Positions 17,583-27,262 of a stretch of 64,000 nt of DNA are shown in pieces. Source of the stretch: Streptosporangium sandarakinum (GTDB lineage Bacteria; Actinomycetota; Actinomycetes; Streptosporangiales; Streptosporangiaceae); assembly GCF_013409935.1 (NCBI RefSeq), contig NZ_JACCCO010000002.1, positions 1,426,001 through 1,490,000 on the forward strand, given 5' to 3'. Below the pieces are notes generated by a model that did no database searches, was not told where the DNA came from, and worked only from the letters and a program-made list of their open reading frames with translations. A program made the translations under genes and the position numbers. Position 1 is the first letter of the stretch, and each line of letters opens with the position of its first letter.

Positions 17583-18431
17583 CTAAGGGCGGTTCTCCGC
17601 GATACGCGCGAAGTCCTCGACCGTGAGCTGCTCGCCCCGGCGGGACGGGTCGATCCCCGCCGCCCGCAGCGCCCGCTCGGCGGCGGCGGGCGAGCCGGCC
17701 CAGGAGGCCAGGGCGGCGCGCAGGGTCTTACGGCGCTGGGCGAAGGCGGCGTCCACGGCCGCGAAGACGTCCTCGCGGGACACCCCGGTGGTGGGCGGCT
17801 CGCGGCGGGTCATCGCGACGAGGCCGGAGTCGACGTTGGGCGCCGGCCAGAAGACCGTGCGGCCGACGGGGCCGGCCCGGCGCACGTCGGCGTACCAGGC
17901 GGCCTTGACCGATGGGACACCGTACACGCGGGAGCCGGGCGCCGCGGCCAGCCGGTCGGCCACCTCGGCCTGGACCATGACCAGCACGGTGCGCAGCGAC
18001 GGCAGGGCCTGCAGCAGGTGCAGCACCACCGGGACCGCGACGTTGTAGGGGAGGTTGGCCACCAGCGCGGTCGGCGGGTCCCCCGGCAGGTCGCCGGGGG
18101 CGACCCGGAGGGCGTCGGCGTGCACGACGGAGAGCCGGTCGGCCAGTTCGGGGGCGTGCTCGGCGACGGTCAGCGGGAGCTGCCCGGCCAGCACCGGGTC
18201 GATCTCCACCGCCGTCACGCCGCGGGCCTCCGGCAGCAGCGCCAGGGTCAGCGAACCCAGGCCGGGGCCGACCTCGATGACCACGTCGTCGGGGCGCAGC
18301 CCGGCGGCGCGGACGATCTTTCGGACCGTGCCGCCGTCGATGACGAAGTTCTGGCCGAGCTTCTTGGTGGGGCGGATGCCCAGCCGCGCCGCCAGGTCGC
18401 GGATCTCCGCCGGGCCCAGGAGGCCGCTCAT
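17583..18431 (-). CDS. ksgA: 16S rRNA (adenine1518/1519-N6) dimethyltransferase
   Basis: Dimethylates two adenosines in helix 45 of 16S rRNA during 30S assembly. It has [11 protein letters not shown], the SAM motif [15 protein letters not shown], the catalytic [10 protein letters not shown] and [10 protein letters not shown]. The C-terminal all-helical domain includes [11 protein letters not shown]. 282 residues, ATG 18431. It is preceded by an unusual GC-rich repeat stretch (18432-18593) instead of the rpfB gene often found there. It is 142 bases upstream of ispE on the same strand. Confidence 0.96.
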   Translation of the reverse strand: MSGLLGPAEIRDLAARLGIRPTKKLGQNFVIDGGTVRKIVRAAGLRPDDVVIEVGPGLGSLTLALLPEARGVTAVEIDPVLAGQLPLTVAEHAPELADRLSVVHADALRVAPGDLPGDPPTALVANLPYNVAVPVVLHLLQALPSLRTVLVMVQAEVADRLAAAPGSRVYGVPSVKAAWYADVRRAGPVGRTVFWPAPNVDSGLVAMTRREPPTTGVSREDVFAAVDAAFAQRRKTLRAALASWAGSPAAAERALRAAGIDPSRRGEQLTVEDFARIAENRP

Positions 18432-18593
18432 GACCGGCCCCCGCGCGTCGTCGGCCGTGTCCCGCGCGTCGCCGGCCGTGCCCCGCGGGTCACCGCGCCG
18501 TGCACGGCGGGACCGCCACCGGCCGCGTCGCGCACGCGGCGGGTCTCACCACGCGCGCCGCCGCGGACCTCACCGTGCGCGCCGCCGCGGGTC
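18432..18593. repeat. Degenerate GC-rich repeats between tatD and ksgA
   Basis: 162 bases made of imperfect repeats: CCGCGCGTCGTCGGCCGTGT-like units next to ksgA, then units around GGGTCTCACCACGCGC and GACCTCACCGTGCGC near tatD. A 66-codon frame across it only reflects the repetition ([20 protein letters not shown]). In many actinobacteria a resuscitation-promoting factor gene sits here; none is present. Confidence 0.55.
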
Positions 18594-19454
18594 TCACCAC
18601 GCACCGAAGACCGCCTCGCCGTTCGCACTGATCACGCGGGCCAGGGCGTCCGGGTCGGCCCCCCGGACCTCGGCCAGGCAGCGCAGGGTGAGCGGGATCA
18701 GATAGGGGGCGTTGGGCTTGCCCCGGTGCGGCGTCGGAGGGAGGTAGGGCGCGTCGGTCTCGACCAGCATCAGCTCGTCGGGCACGATCGCGGCGGCCTC
18801 GCGGAGGCCGGCGGCGTTCTTGTAGGTGACCGGCCCGGAGAATGACATGAAGTATCCCGCCCGGGCGCACCGCTTGGCCAGCTCGGCGTCGCCGGAGAAG
18901 CTGTGGAAGACCACCACGTCGGGGGCGCCCTGGTCGGCGAGCACGGCCAGCACGTCGTCGTGGGCGTCGCGGTCGTGGATCACCAGGGCCCGGCCGGTCC
19001 GCTTGGCGATCTCGATGTGCGCGCGGAAGCTCGCGTGCTGGTCCTCCTTGGAGGCCCAGTCGCGGTAGTAGTCGAGGCCGGTCTCGCCCACCGCGCGGAC
19101 GTGCGGCAGGCGGGCCAGCTCCTCGATCTCGGCGAGGACCTCCGGGGTCGCGGCGTGCGCCTCGTTGGGGTGGATCGCCACCGCGGCGTACACGTCGGGG
19201 TGCGCCGCGGCGGCCTCGGCGTTCCACCGCGAGGACGGCAGGTCGTAGCCGACGGTGACCAGCCGGGTCACGCCCACCTCGCGGGCCTGCCGGGCGATCT
19301 CCTCGACGCTCGCCCGGGCCGCCTGGGCGGCCAGGGCGACCGGGTCACCCGAGGACGCCTGGCGGTGGCCCACCATGATGTCCAGGTGACAGTGGCTGTC
19401 GAACACCTCCGTGGCGAGGGGCTCGGGGACTGCGGGAAGCCTGGTGTCGCTCAT
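18594..19454 (-). CDS. tatD: TatD family deoxyribonuclease
   Basis: Metal-dependent 3'-5' DNase/hydrolase with an amidohydrolase TIM barrel. Metal ligands are visible in FDSHCHLDIM at the N-terminus, GETGLDYYRDW, KRTGRALVIHDRDAH, VVFHSFSGDAE and VETDAPYLPP. The length is 286 residues from ATG 19454, seven bases after the metG stop, so it is probably cotranslated with metG. The role is likely DNA repair or turnover; the physiological substrate in actinobacteria is not settled. Confidence 0.94.
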   Translation of the reverse strand: MSDTRLPAVPEPLATEVFDSHCHLDIMVGHRQASSGDPVALAAQAARASVEEIARQAREVGVTRLVTVGYDLPSSRWNAEAAAAHPDVYAAVAIHPNEAHAATPEVLAEIEELARLPHVRAVGETGLDYYRDWASKEDQHASFRAHIEIAKRTGRALVIHDRDAHDDVLAVLADQGAPDVVVFHSFSGDAELAKRCARAGYFMSFSGPVTYKNAAGLREAAAIVPDELMLVETDAPYLPPTPHRGKPNAPYLIPLTLRCLAEVRGADPDALARVISANGEAVFGAW

Positions 19455-19461
19455 CGTCGCG

Positions 19462-21249
19462 TCAGTCGCCCAGCCGGGCGAGCTCCTCGTCCACGATCTT
19501 GGGGTCCAGCTTGGAGAACAGCGGGGTCGGCGGCGCCAGCGGGACGCCCGCCCGGATGGGCGTGGACTCCCAGCGCGCGGCGCCGTCGTAGGACCCGGTG
19601 ATGATCGGGTAGCTCCGGCCGGGCTCGTCGAGGTCCTCGACCTCCTGGATCTCCGGCATGCCGGACCAGGCGCCCTCACCGCCGAGCATGGCGTGGACCT
19701 TGTCGGAGGAGGCGGGCAGCACCGGGGTCAGCAGGGTCTTGGCGTCGTCGACGACCTGCAGGGCGACGTGCAGGATCGACTTCACCCGCTCCGGGTCGTC
19801 CTTGCGCTTCCACGGCTCCTGCTCGGCGAGATACTTGTTCGCCTCGCGGATGACGTCGAACGCCTCGTTCGTGGCGTTCTTGAACCGGGAGCGCTCGAAC
19901 TCGGCGGCGACCCGGGGGAAGGCGGCCCGGCTGCGCTCCAGCATGGCGCGGTCGGCGTCGGTGAGGTCGCCCGCCTCGGGGACGACCCCGAAGTTCTTGG
20001 CGGCCATCGAGATCGAGCGGTTGACCAGGTTGCCCCAGGCCGCCACCAGCTCGCCGTTGTTGCGGTTGAGGAACTCCGACCAGGTGAAGTCGGTGTCCTG
20101 GGTCTCCGGGCCGGCCACGGCGATGTAGTAGCGCAGCGCGTCGGCGTCGTAACGCGCCAGGAAGTCGCGCACGTAGATGACGACCTGGCGGGAGGAGGAG
20201 AACTTGCGGCCCTCCATGGTCAGGAACTCGCTGGAGACGACCTCCGACGGCAGGCTCAGCTCGCCGAGGGAGCCGGGCCGGCCGTCGCGGGCGCCCTGGC
20301 CGTTGTAGCCGAACAGCAGCGCCGGCCAGATCTCCGCGTGGAAGACGATGTTGTCCTTGCCCATGAAGTAGTAACCCCGGGCGTCGGGGTTCTGCCACCA
20401 CTGCCGCCAGGCGTCGGGGTCGCCGGAGCGGCGGGCCCACTCGACGGAGGCGCTGAGGTAGCCGATGACGGCGTCGAACCACACGTACAGCCGCTTGTTG
20501 GGCTGGTCGCGCCAGCCGTCCAGCGGGATCGGCACGCCCCAGTCGAGGTCGCGGCTCATCGCGCGGGGCTGCAGGTCGCCCAGGAGGTTCAGGGCGAACT
20601 TCAGCACGTTGGGCCGCCACTCGCCCTGCTTGGACTGCAGCCAGGAGCCGAGGACCTCGGCGAACGCCGGCAGGTCGAGCATGAAGTGCTCGGTCTCGAC
20701 GAAGATCGGGGTCTCGCCGTTGATCCGGCTGACCGGGTTGATCAGCTGGATCGGGTCGAGCTGGTTGCCGCAGTTGTCGCACTGGTCGCCGCGGGCGCCG
20801 TCGAAGTGGCAGATCGGGCAGGTGCCCTCGATGTAGCGGTCGGGCAGGGTGCGGCCGGTGGACGGCGAGATCGCCCCCATGGTGGTGCGGGGGAAGATGT
20901 AGCCGTTGTCGTACAGGCCCTTGAAGATCTCCTGCACCACCGCGTAGTGGTTGGCGGTGGTGGTGCGGGTGAACAGGTCGTAGGACAGCCCCAGGCCCCG
21001 GAGGTCCTCGGCGATCACCCGGTTGTAGCGGTCGGCGAGCTCGCGGGCGGTCACGCCCTCCTTGTCGGCCTGGACCTGGATCGGGGTGCCGTGCTCGTCG
21101 GTCCCGCTCACCATCAGGACCTTGTTGCCCGCCATCCGCTGGTAGCGGCTGAAGATGTCGGACGGCACGCCGAAGCCGGACACGTGCCCGATGTGGCGGG
21201 GGCCGTTGGCATAGGGCCAGGCGACCGCGGTCAGGATGTGGTGGGACAT
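19462..21249 (-). CDS. metG: Methionyl-tRNA synthetase
   Basis: Class I aminoacyl-tRNA synthetase charging tRNA-Met. HIGH-type motif HIGHVSGFG (about 20), zinc knuckle [18 protein letters not shown] (about 138-155), the KMSKS equivalent KFSSSRQ (about 337) and anticodon-binding region [17 protein letters not shown]. 595 residues from ATG 21249, with no C-terminal EMAP-like domain. It heads the metG-tatD-ksgA-ispE series on the minus strand. Confidence 0.97.
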   Translation of the reverse strand: MSHHILTAVAWPYANGPRHIGHVSGFGVPSDIFSRYQRMAGNKVLMVSGTDEHGTPIQVQADKEGVTARELADRYNRVIAEDLRGLGLSYDLFTRTTTANHYAVVQEIFKGLYDNGYIFPRTTMGAISPSTGRTLPDRYIEGTCPICHFDGARGDQCDNCGNQLDPIQLINPVSRINGETPIFVETEHFMLDLPAFAEVLGSWLQSKQGEWRPNVLKFALNLLGDLQPRAMSRDLDWGVPIPLDGWRDQPNKRLYVWFDAVIGYLSASVEWARRSGDPDAWRQWWQNPDARGYYFMGKDNIVFHAEIWPALLFGYNGQGARDGRPGSLGELSLPSEVVSSEFLTMEGRKFSSSRQVVIYVRDFLARYDADALRYYIAVAGPETQDTDFTWSEFLNRNNGELVAAWGNLVNRSISMAAKNFGVVPEAGDLTDADRAMLERSRAAFPRVAAEFERSRFKNATNEAFDVIREANKYLAEQEPWKRKDDPERVKSILHVALQVVDDAKTLLTPVLPASSDKVHAMLGGEGAWSGMPEIQEVEDLDEPGRSYPIITGSYDGAARWESTPIRAGVPLAPPTPLFSKLDPKIVDEELARLGD

Positions 21250-21383
21250 GTGCCCAAGCCTAAGGGACACCACCCGGGCTTCGCCGCCCGGAATCGGGAG
21301 GCGCCGCCCCGCGGGGCCGCGCCGCCGTACCGGAGTCCGCCCGTACCGGAACCCGGCGCGCGGCCCGATGCGGCTCGGGCGCG

Positions 21384-21434
21384 CTGCGCGGGGATCAGGG
21401 CTGCGCGGGGATCAGGGCTACGCGGGGATCAGGC
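21384..21434. repeat. Three 17-bp tandem repeats at the 3' end of the GT2 gene
   Basis: CTGCGCGGGGATCAGGG at 21384-21400 is repeated at 21401-21417 and, with two changes, at 21418-21434. The last unit contains the stop codon of the glycosyltransferase on the minus strand (TGA from GATCA). Replication slippage here would leave the protein end unchanged. Confidence 0.9.
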
Positions 21435-22691
21435 GGCGCCGCCCCGGCTGCCGGCCGGTTCGTCCCGGTTCGCGGCTCGGCCGTCCTCCCGGCTGACGGC
21501 CTCGGCCGCCTCCTCCGCTGCGGAGGCCGCCACGTCGATGGGCGTCTCCTTGGTACGGCGGATGCCCAGGATGCTGACGAACAGGGCCGCGAAGATGGTC
21601 TGGAAGCTCATGATCAGCGCGGTGGCCGAGGGCACGACCAGGCGCAGCGACTCCGACGGGATCAGCGTGCCGAAGCTGCGGGTCTGCCAGTGGACCAGCG
21701 AGGCGGCCAGGCCGCCGAGACCGGCCAGGGCCAGCAGGCCGCCCACGATCAGGCCCTTCTCCAGGGTGACCACGTCGACGAGCTTGCGCACCCGCCGGTC
21801 CTCCGGCAGGAAGCCCTCCTCGGCCGCGTACACCTTGGTGAACACCGCGAACAGCGTGGCCTGGAAGCCGATCACCATCGCGGCCGACGCCCCGACCAGG
21901 GTGTCGACGTCGAAGGCGAGCTTGCCGATGTAGACCGGGCCGAAGGTCAGCGCGGTGCCCGCCACCAGGCCCAGGGTCATCAGGATCATGCCCGGGATCA
22001 GGAACAGCCAGCGGGGGCTGTACAGGAGCAGGAAGCGCAGGTGGCGCCAGCCGTCGCGCCAGGAGCGCAGGTGCGGCGGGCGGGAGCGGCCGTCCGGCGA
22101 GAGCGTGGTGGGCACCTCTCGCACGTCGAGGCCGGAGAGGGTCGAGCGCACCACCATCTCGCTGGCGAACTCCATGCCGCCGGTCTGCAGGCCGAGCCGC
22201 AGGATGGAGTCGCGGCGGAAGCCCCGCAGGCCGCAGTGGAAGTCACCGATGGCGCTGGGGAAGAACAGGCGGCCGATGAAGGACAGCACCGGGTTGCCGA
22301 GGTAGCGGTGCAGCGGGGGCATGGCCCCCGGCGCGATGCCGCCCTTGAACCGGTTGCCCATCACCAGGTCGGCACCGTCGCGCAGCTGCTCGACGAACGG
22401 CAGCAGCGAGGTGAAGTCGTAGGAGTCGTCGGCGTCGCCCATGATGACGTACTTGCCGCGCGCCGCGCGGATGCCGCCCATGAGCGCGTTGCCGTACCCC
22501 TTGGCGTCCACGTGCACGACCCGGGCGCCGGCGTCGCGCGCCAGCTGCTGCGAGCCGTCGGTGCTGCCGTTGTCTGCGATCAGCACCTCACCGTCGATCC
22601 CGTGGTCCCGCATGCAGGCCAGCGCCTTGCGTACGCAGGTCTCCACGGTCTCCGCCTCGTTCAGGCATGGCATGACCACGGTCAGTTCCAC
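21429..22691 (-). CDS. Family 2 glycosyltransferase with C-terminal membrane domain
   Basis: Polyprenyl-phosphate sugar synthase-like enzyme. The GT-A domain (about 1-230) starts ELTVVMPCLNEAETVETCV, has ADNGSTDGSQQLA and the metal-binding GDADDSYDF, then HCGLRGFRRD. Four hydrophobic segments follow (about 232-260, 272-295, 315-335, 350-385), as in DPMS/GtrB-type proteins. The tail is charged. It probably makes a lipid-linked sugar donor for GT-C enzymes. The next gene, divergent, encodes a GT-C protein, and pmt lies about 3 kb away, which supports that role. ATG 22691. The sugar is unknown. Confidence 0.85.
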   Translation of the reverse strand: MELTVVMPCLNEAETVETCVRKALACMRDHGIDGEVLIADNGSTDGSQQLARDAGARVVHVDAKGYGNALMGGIRAARGKYVIMGDADDSYDFTSLLPFVEQLRDGADLVMGNRFKGGIAPGAMPPLHRYLGNPVLSFIGRLFFPSAIGDFHCGLRGFRRDSILRLGLQTGGMEFASEMVVRSTLSGLDVREVPTTLSPDGRSRPPHLRSWRDGWRHLRFLLLYSPRWLFLIPGMILMTLGLVAGTALTFGPVYIGKLAFDVDTLVGASAAMVIGFQATLFAVFTKVYAAEEGFLPEDRRVRKLVDVVTLEKGLIVGGLLALAGLGGLAASLVHWQTRSFGTLIPSESLRLVVPSATALIMSFQTIFAALFVSILGIRRTKETPIDVAASAAEEAAEAVSREDGRAANRDEPAGSRGGAA

Positions 22692-22791
22692 GTCTCAACC
22701 CTTCGATCCGGCACAAGCCAATCTCATCATGATGCCCTGTGCCGACTCGCGCGCGGGGCAACTCCGTGAAAGGACTGGCATCCTGTAAGGC

Positions 22792-24372
22792 ATGGTTACC
22801 GTGGCCGAACGACCATGCCTGGACGAGCCTCCATCTGGCTGGAGAGCGCGTCTCCTGGCGTTCGTCCGCCGTCACCGCGTCTTCCTCGCCGCCCTGACGG
22901 CGGCGTTCGCGCTGCGGCTGGTCACCATGATCGGATACGGCCCGGCGCTGTGGTTCAACGACTCCTACGACTACGTCTCCGGGGCGGTGAACCCCGAACG
23001 GCCCAGTGCCCTGCGGCCGAACGGTTACTCCTTCTGGCTGCTCCTGCTCAGACCATTTCACAGTTTCGGACTGGTCGCCTTCACCCAGCACCTCATGGGC
23101 CTGGCCGTCGCCGTCCTGGTGTACGCGCTGCTGCGCCGGAAGTTCGGGCTGCCCGCCTGGGGGGCGACGCTGGCGACGGCGCCGGTGCTGTTCGACGCCT
23201 ACCAGATCCAGCTCGAACACCTGGTCATGTCCGACACCATGTTCATGCTGCTGGTCGTCGGCGTCGTGACGCTGGTGCTGTGGCACCGGAAGATGTCGTG
23301 GCGGCTGGGCGTCGTCGTCGGCCTGCTGCTCGCCCTGACCGCGCTCACCCGGTCGATCGGCCTGCCGATCCTCGCGCTGGTGGTGGTCTACCTCCTGGTG
23401 AAGCGGGTCGGCTGGCGGCCGGTCGCCGCCATGGTGACGGCCTGCGCGATCCCGGTGACGGGGTACATGGCGTGGTTCGCCTCCGCGCACGGCAACTTCG
23501 CGATGACCAACAGCGACGGCGCGATCCTCTACATGCGCACGGCCCTGTTCTCCGACTGCAAGAAGATGGGCGTCGACCCGCGCGAGGAGCTGGAGCTGGC
23601 GCTGCTGTGCATCACCGCGCCGCCGAGCCAGCGCCACTTCTCCGGCCAGAACTACCTGTGGTGGGCCAACGGCGACGGCCAGCGCTTCCACGCCTTCGGC
23701 TCCGGCGTCACCTTCACCCCGGAGATGAACCGGGTCGCCGGGCAGTTCGCCAAGCGGGCCATCCTGTCCCAGCCGGGCGACTACCTCGCCCGGGTCGGCC
23801 TCGACTTCGTCCGGGCCTTCCACTGGGGCCGGCCGCGCTTCCCCGACTACAAGACCTACCTGCAGTACGAGTTCCCCTTCGAGGACAAGGTGCTGCCCTC
23901 CTGGTCGTCGTACAAGGGCACCACCGACGGCGACGCCCAGATCTACGACCCGGGTCTGCGGACCGCGTCGATCGACGGCCGGGCGAAGGTGATAGGCACC
24001 CGGGTGAACGACCCGTGGGCCGCGTTCATGCAGGGCTACCAGCGGATCGTACGGCTGCCCGGCCTGGTGCTCGGCGTGCTGCTGCTGATCGGCCTGGCCG
24101 GGGTGGCGGTGCGCTGGCGCAGGCTGGGCGGCCCGGTGCTGCTGCCGTGGCTGGCCTCCTTCGGCCTCCTCCTGGCCCCGGCGGCCACCGCGGAGTTCGA
24201 CTACCGCTACGTGCTGCCCGCGGTGCCACTGGCCTGCCTGGCCGCCGCGATCTCGCTGCGGCACGGGGTGCCGTGGCTCCGGGGGGTCGCGCCGCGGCTC
24301 GCGGGCGCCCGGCCCGGCGCGCGTCCGGCGTCCGGGACGGCCTCGCGGCGCCCGGGACGCACCCGGCGCTGA
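22792..24372 (+). CDS. Multi-pass GT-C glycosyltransferase, ArnT/PMT-like superfamily
   Basis: 526-residue membrane protein with about ten hydrophobic segments beginning at residue 28. The first extracytoplasmic loop holds WFNDSYDYVSG, the Asp-containing motif expected for lipid-phosphate-sugar-dependent glycosyltransferases; LTRSIGLPIL and FDYRYVLPAVPL are further family-like stretches. The C-terminus is a basic Pro/Ala/Arg tail. It is divergent from the GT2 gene with about 100 bases between, so they may share regulation, with GT2 supplying the donor and this protein transferring it outside the membrane. The acceptor is unknown. Confidence 0.78.
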   Translation: MVTVAERPCLDEPPSGWRARLLAFVRRHRVFLAALTAAFALRLVTMIGYGPALWFNDSYDYVSGAVNPERPSALRPNGYSFWLLLLRPFHSFGLVAFTQHLMGLAVAVLVYALLRRKFGLPAWGATLATAPVLFDAYQIQLEHLVMSDTMFMLLVVGVVTLVLWHRKMSWRLGVVVGLLLALTALTRSIGLPILALVVVYLLVKRVGWRPVAAMVTACAIPVTGYMAWFASAHGNFAMTNSDGAILYMRTALFSDCKKMGVDPREELELALLCITAPPSQRHFSGQNYLWWANGDGQRFHAFGSGVTFTPEMNRVAGQFAKRAILSQPGDYLARVGLDFVRAFHWGRPRFPDYKTYLQYEFPFEDKVLPSWSSYKGTTDGDAQIYDPGLRTASIDGRAKVIGTRVNDPWAAFMQGYQRIVRLPGLVLGVLLLIGLAGVAVRWRRLGGPVLLPWLASFGLLLAPAATAEFDYRYVLPAVPLACLAAAISLRHGVPWLRGVAPRLAGARPGARPASGTASRRPGRTRR

Positions 24373-24445
24373 GACCCCCGCACACCGGGCCCGTGCCACC
24401 GGGGACCGCGCGCCGGGTCCCGCGGCGGCCTCCGGACCGAACGGG

Positions 24446-25282
24446 TCACGCCTGGTGGACGGCGTCGTACAGGACCCGCTTGGGCACGCCCGCGCCCTTG
24501 GCGACGTCGACGATCGCCTGCTTCCTCGACGTGCCCGCCTCCTCCCGGCGGGCCACCTCCTCGACCAGTTCCTCGATCGACGGGGGCGCGGCGTCGTGGA
24601 CGCGTCCGGCGACGACCACGGTGATCTCGCCCCTGACCCCGCCGGCCGCCCATTCGGCCAGCTCGCCGAGGCCGCCCCGCCGTACCTCCTCGTAGGTCTT
24701 GGTGAGCTCGCGGCAGACGGCGGCGGGCCGGTCCGGGCCGAACGCCTCAGCCATCGCCTCCAGCGCGGCGGCCAGCCGGTGCGGCGCCTCGAAGAACACC
24801 ATCGTGCGCTCCTCGGCGGCCAGGGCGGCGAGCCTGCGGGCGCGTTCGCCGGGCTTGCGCGGCGGGAAGCCCTCGAAGCAGAAGCGGTCGCTGGGCAGGC
24901 CGGACACGGCCAGGGCGGTGGTGACCGCCGAGGGTCCCGGCAGCGAGGTGACCGTGATCCCGGCCTCCACGGCCAGGCTGGTCAGGCGGTAGCCGGGGTC
25001 GGAGACGCCGGGCATGCCGGCGTCGGTGATCACCAGGACGGTCCGGCCCTCCTGGAGCGCGGCGAGGAGCTCGGCGGCCCGGCCGGACTCGTTGGCGTCG
25101 TAGTAGGAGACGACGCGCCCGCCGATCTCGGCGCCCAGCTCGGCGGCCAGCCGGCGCAGGCGCCGGGTGTCCTCGGCCGCGACCACGTCGGCGTTCTCCA
25201 GGGCGTCGCGCAACCTCGGGGAGGCGTCGCCCGCCTGCCCGATCGGGGCTCCCGCCAGCACCAGCCTGCCGTTGTCCGTCAC
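24446..25282 (-). CDS. rsmI: 16S rRNA (cytidine1402-2'-O)-methyltransferase
   Basis: Tetrapyrrole-methylase-fold enzyme that 2'-O-methylates C1402 in the ribosomal P site. Motifs: LVLAGAPIGQAGDAS, the SAM region ITDAGMPGVSDPGYRL, SLPGPSAVTTALAVSGLPSD and FEGFPPRK. 278 residues from GTG 25282, preceded by GAGGATGGGGGC. Convergent with the GT-C gene, divergent from pmt; rsmI beside pmt is the usual actinobacterial order. Confidence 0.95.
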   Translation of the reverse strand: MTDNGRLVLAGAPIGQAGDASPRLRDALENADVVAAEDTRRLRRLAAELGAEIGGRVVSYYDANESGRAAELLAALQEGRTVLVITDAGMPGVSDPGYRLTSLAVEAGITVTSLPGPSAVTTALAVSGLPSDRFCFEGFPPRKPGERARRLAALAAEERTMVFFEAPHRLAAALEAMAEAFGPDRPAAVCRELTKTYEEVRRGGLGELAEWAAGGVRGEITVVVAGRVHDAAPPSIEELVEEVARREEAGTSRKQAIVDVAKGAGVPKRVLYDAVHQA

Positions 25283-25599
25283 GCCCCCATCCTCGCGCAT
25301 CCGGGGGCGGGCCCCCGCCCGGGGGATCGGCCCCCGTTCACCGGCGCTCGGGGCCGGTCCCCGACCGCAGAAGGACAGCGCACCCCAGGACCGCCCGTTC
25401 ACCTGCGCGCGGAGGAGTCCCCGCCCGGGGACCGACCGGGAGGCCGTACCCGTTCACCGGCGCCGTCACGGGGGCGGGCCCGCCGGAGGACCGTCCCACC
25501 CGGCGGCCAACCCGGATCACCCGGGAATATCACCCTCAATTGGGCATGCGGCCGGGGTTTCCCTGGGTGGCCGGGCGGGGTGGCCCGTACGATGGCCGG
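25283..25599. other. Intergenic region between rsmI and pmt
   Basis: 317 bases separating divergent genes. It contains three copies of CCCGTTCACC followed by GGCGC or TGCGC (near 25327, 25395 and 25448) in GC-rich surroundings, and ends with TACGAT (25588-25593) six bases before the pmt GTG, a possible -10 for a leaderless transcript. No gene is seen. Confidence 0.5.
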
Positions 25600-27216
25600 G
25601 TGGCCGTGACCGATTTCACCAACAAGGGGTTCGAGCAGCCCGACCCCTCGCCGACCCGCGAATCGGCACGCTCCGTGCGCGACCGCCTGGTCCCGCCGAT
25701 GCCCGGGAGCGCCCTGTGGGGATGGCTGGGCCCGGCGCTGGTGGCGGCGTTCGGTGCGATCCTGCGCTTCGTCGACCTGAGCCGCCCGAAGGCGGTCATG
25801 TTCGACGAGACGTACTACGCCAAGGACGGCTTCGCGCTGCTGAACTTCGGCACCGAGCACACCCCGGTGGACAACGCCAACGCGCTGCTGCTCCAGGGCA
25901 ACACCGACATCTGGCAGCGGTGCGCGGCCGACCAGCTCGAGAAGTGCGCCTCCTACGTCGTCCACCCGCCCCTGGGCAAGTGGATGATCGCGCTGGGCGA
26001 GCAGATCTTCGGCATGACCCCGTTCGGCTGGCGCTTCGCCGCCGCCCTCACCGGCGTCGTGTCGATCCTCGTCATGGCCCGCGTCGCCCGCCGGATGACC
26101 CGCTCCACCCTGCTCGGCTGCCTCGCCGGGCTGCTGCTGGCGGTCGACGGCCAGCACTTCGTGCTGTCCCGCACCGCGCTGCTCGACATCTTCCTGATGT
26201 TCTGGGTGCTGGCCGGCTTCGCCTGCCTGGTCACCGACCGCGACCGGGCCCGCGCCCGCCTGGCCGCCTGGTACGAGACCTCCCCGCTCGACGAGCACGG
26301 CCCCTGGCTCGGCTGGCGCCCCTGGCGCATCGCGGCCGGCGTCTGCCTGGGGGCGGCCTGCGCCGTCAAGTGGTCCGGCATCTTCTTCCTGATCGCCCTC
26401 GCCATCATGTCCCTCGTCTGGGACGCCGGCGCCCGCAAGGCCGTCGGCCTGCGCAGGCCGTACGGCGGCGCGGCGAGCAAGGACCTGCCGACCGCGCTGA
26501 CCGCCATGGCCCTCGCCCCCGCCGTCGCCTACATGGCCTCCTGGAGCGGCTGGTTCGCCACCGCCGGCGGCTGGGGCCGCAACTGGGAGCGCGCCACCTC
26601 CCACGGCCCCGCCTACTTCGTCTTCGACTCGATCCGATCGTGGCTCGCCTACCACTTCCAGGTCCTCGGCTTCCACAACGGCCTGTCCACCCCGCACAAC
26701 TACCAGTCCGAGCCGTGGAGCTGGCCGCTGCTGCTGCGCCCGGTGGCGTTCTTCTACGAGTCGCCCAAGACCGGCTGCGGCGCGCAGAACTGCTCGCAGG
26801 CCGTCCTCGGGGTCGGCACCCCGATCATCTGGTACGGCGGGCTCGCCGCGCTCGTCGCCATGTTCACCTGGTACGTCTCGGCCCGCGACTGGCGGGCCGG
26901 GGCCGTGCTGCTCCCCTACATCGCGGGCTGGCTGCCCTGGTTCTACTGGGCGATCGCCGACAACCGCACGATGTTCCTGTTCTACACGGCCCCGATGGAG
27001 CCGTTCATGATCCTGGCACTGACCCTGGCCGCCGGGCTCGTCCTGGGCCGCGCGGACGCCCCGCCGCGCAGGCGTATGGTCGGAGGGGTGGTCGTCGGCT
27101 CCTTCACGCTGCTGGCGGTCCTCAACTTCTGGTGGCTGTACCCCGTCCTCACCGCCGAGATCATTCCCTACACGGACTGGAGCGCGCGGATGCTCTTCAA
27201 GAAGGGCTGGATCTGA
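25600..27216 (+). CDS. pmt: Polyprenyl-phosphate-mannose--protein O-mannosyltransferase
   Basis: Membrane GT-C enzyme that mannosylates secreted proteins on Ser/Thr using polyprenyl-phosphomannose, coupled to Sec export in actinobacteria. Signature motifs are KAVMFDETYYAKD (catalytic Asp-Glu), VVHPPLGKWMIALGE, WRFAAALTGVVSILVMARVA and, later, HNYQSEPWSWPLLLRPVAF and LLPYIAGWLPWFYW. 538 residues with around ten or eleven membrane spans. GTG 25600 appears leaderless with TACGAT upstream. The GT2 gene nearby could provide the lipid-linked sugar. Confidence 0.95.
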   Translation: MAVTDFTNKGFEQPDPSPTRESARSVRDRLVPPMPGSALWGWLGPALVAAFGAILRFVDLSRPKAVMFDETYYAKDGFALLNFGTEHTPVDNANALLLQGNTDIWQRCAADQLEKCASYVVHPPLGKWMIALGEQIFGMTPFGWRFAAALTGVVSILVMARVARRMTRSTLLGCLAGLLLAVDGQHFVLSRTALLDIFLMFWVLAGFACLVTDRDRARARLAAWYETSPLDEHGPWLGWRPWRIAAGVCLGAACAVKWSGIFFLIALAIMSLVWDAGARKAVGLRRPYGGAASKDLPTALTAMALAPAVAYMASWSGWFATAGGWGRNWERATSHGPAYFVFDSIRSWLAYHFQVLGFHNGLSTPHNYQSEPWSWPLLLRPVAFFYESPKTGCGAQNCSQAVLGVGTPIIWYGGLAALVAMFTWYVSARDWRAGAVLLPYIAGWLPWFYWAIADNRTMFLFYTAPMEPFMILALTLAAGLVLGRADAPPRRRMVGGVVVGSFTLLAVLNFWWLYPVLTAEIIPYTDWSARMLFKKGWI

Positions 27217-27262
27217 TCGTTCCCATGTGGTGCTCGGATGCGGATTTCCTAGGGTAGGCACG

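Noticed and set aside
18428-18628. 66-codon frame between tatD and ksgA
   Set aside because: Its residues mirror the GC-rich repeats (RGETRGGAHGEV); overlaps both neighbours and has no ribosome site.
21384-21434. Possible CRISPR array
   Set aside because: The repeats are directly tandem without spacers, as are those at 31021 and 45137; no cas gene is present in the window.
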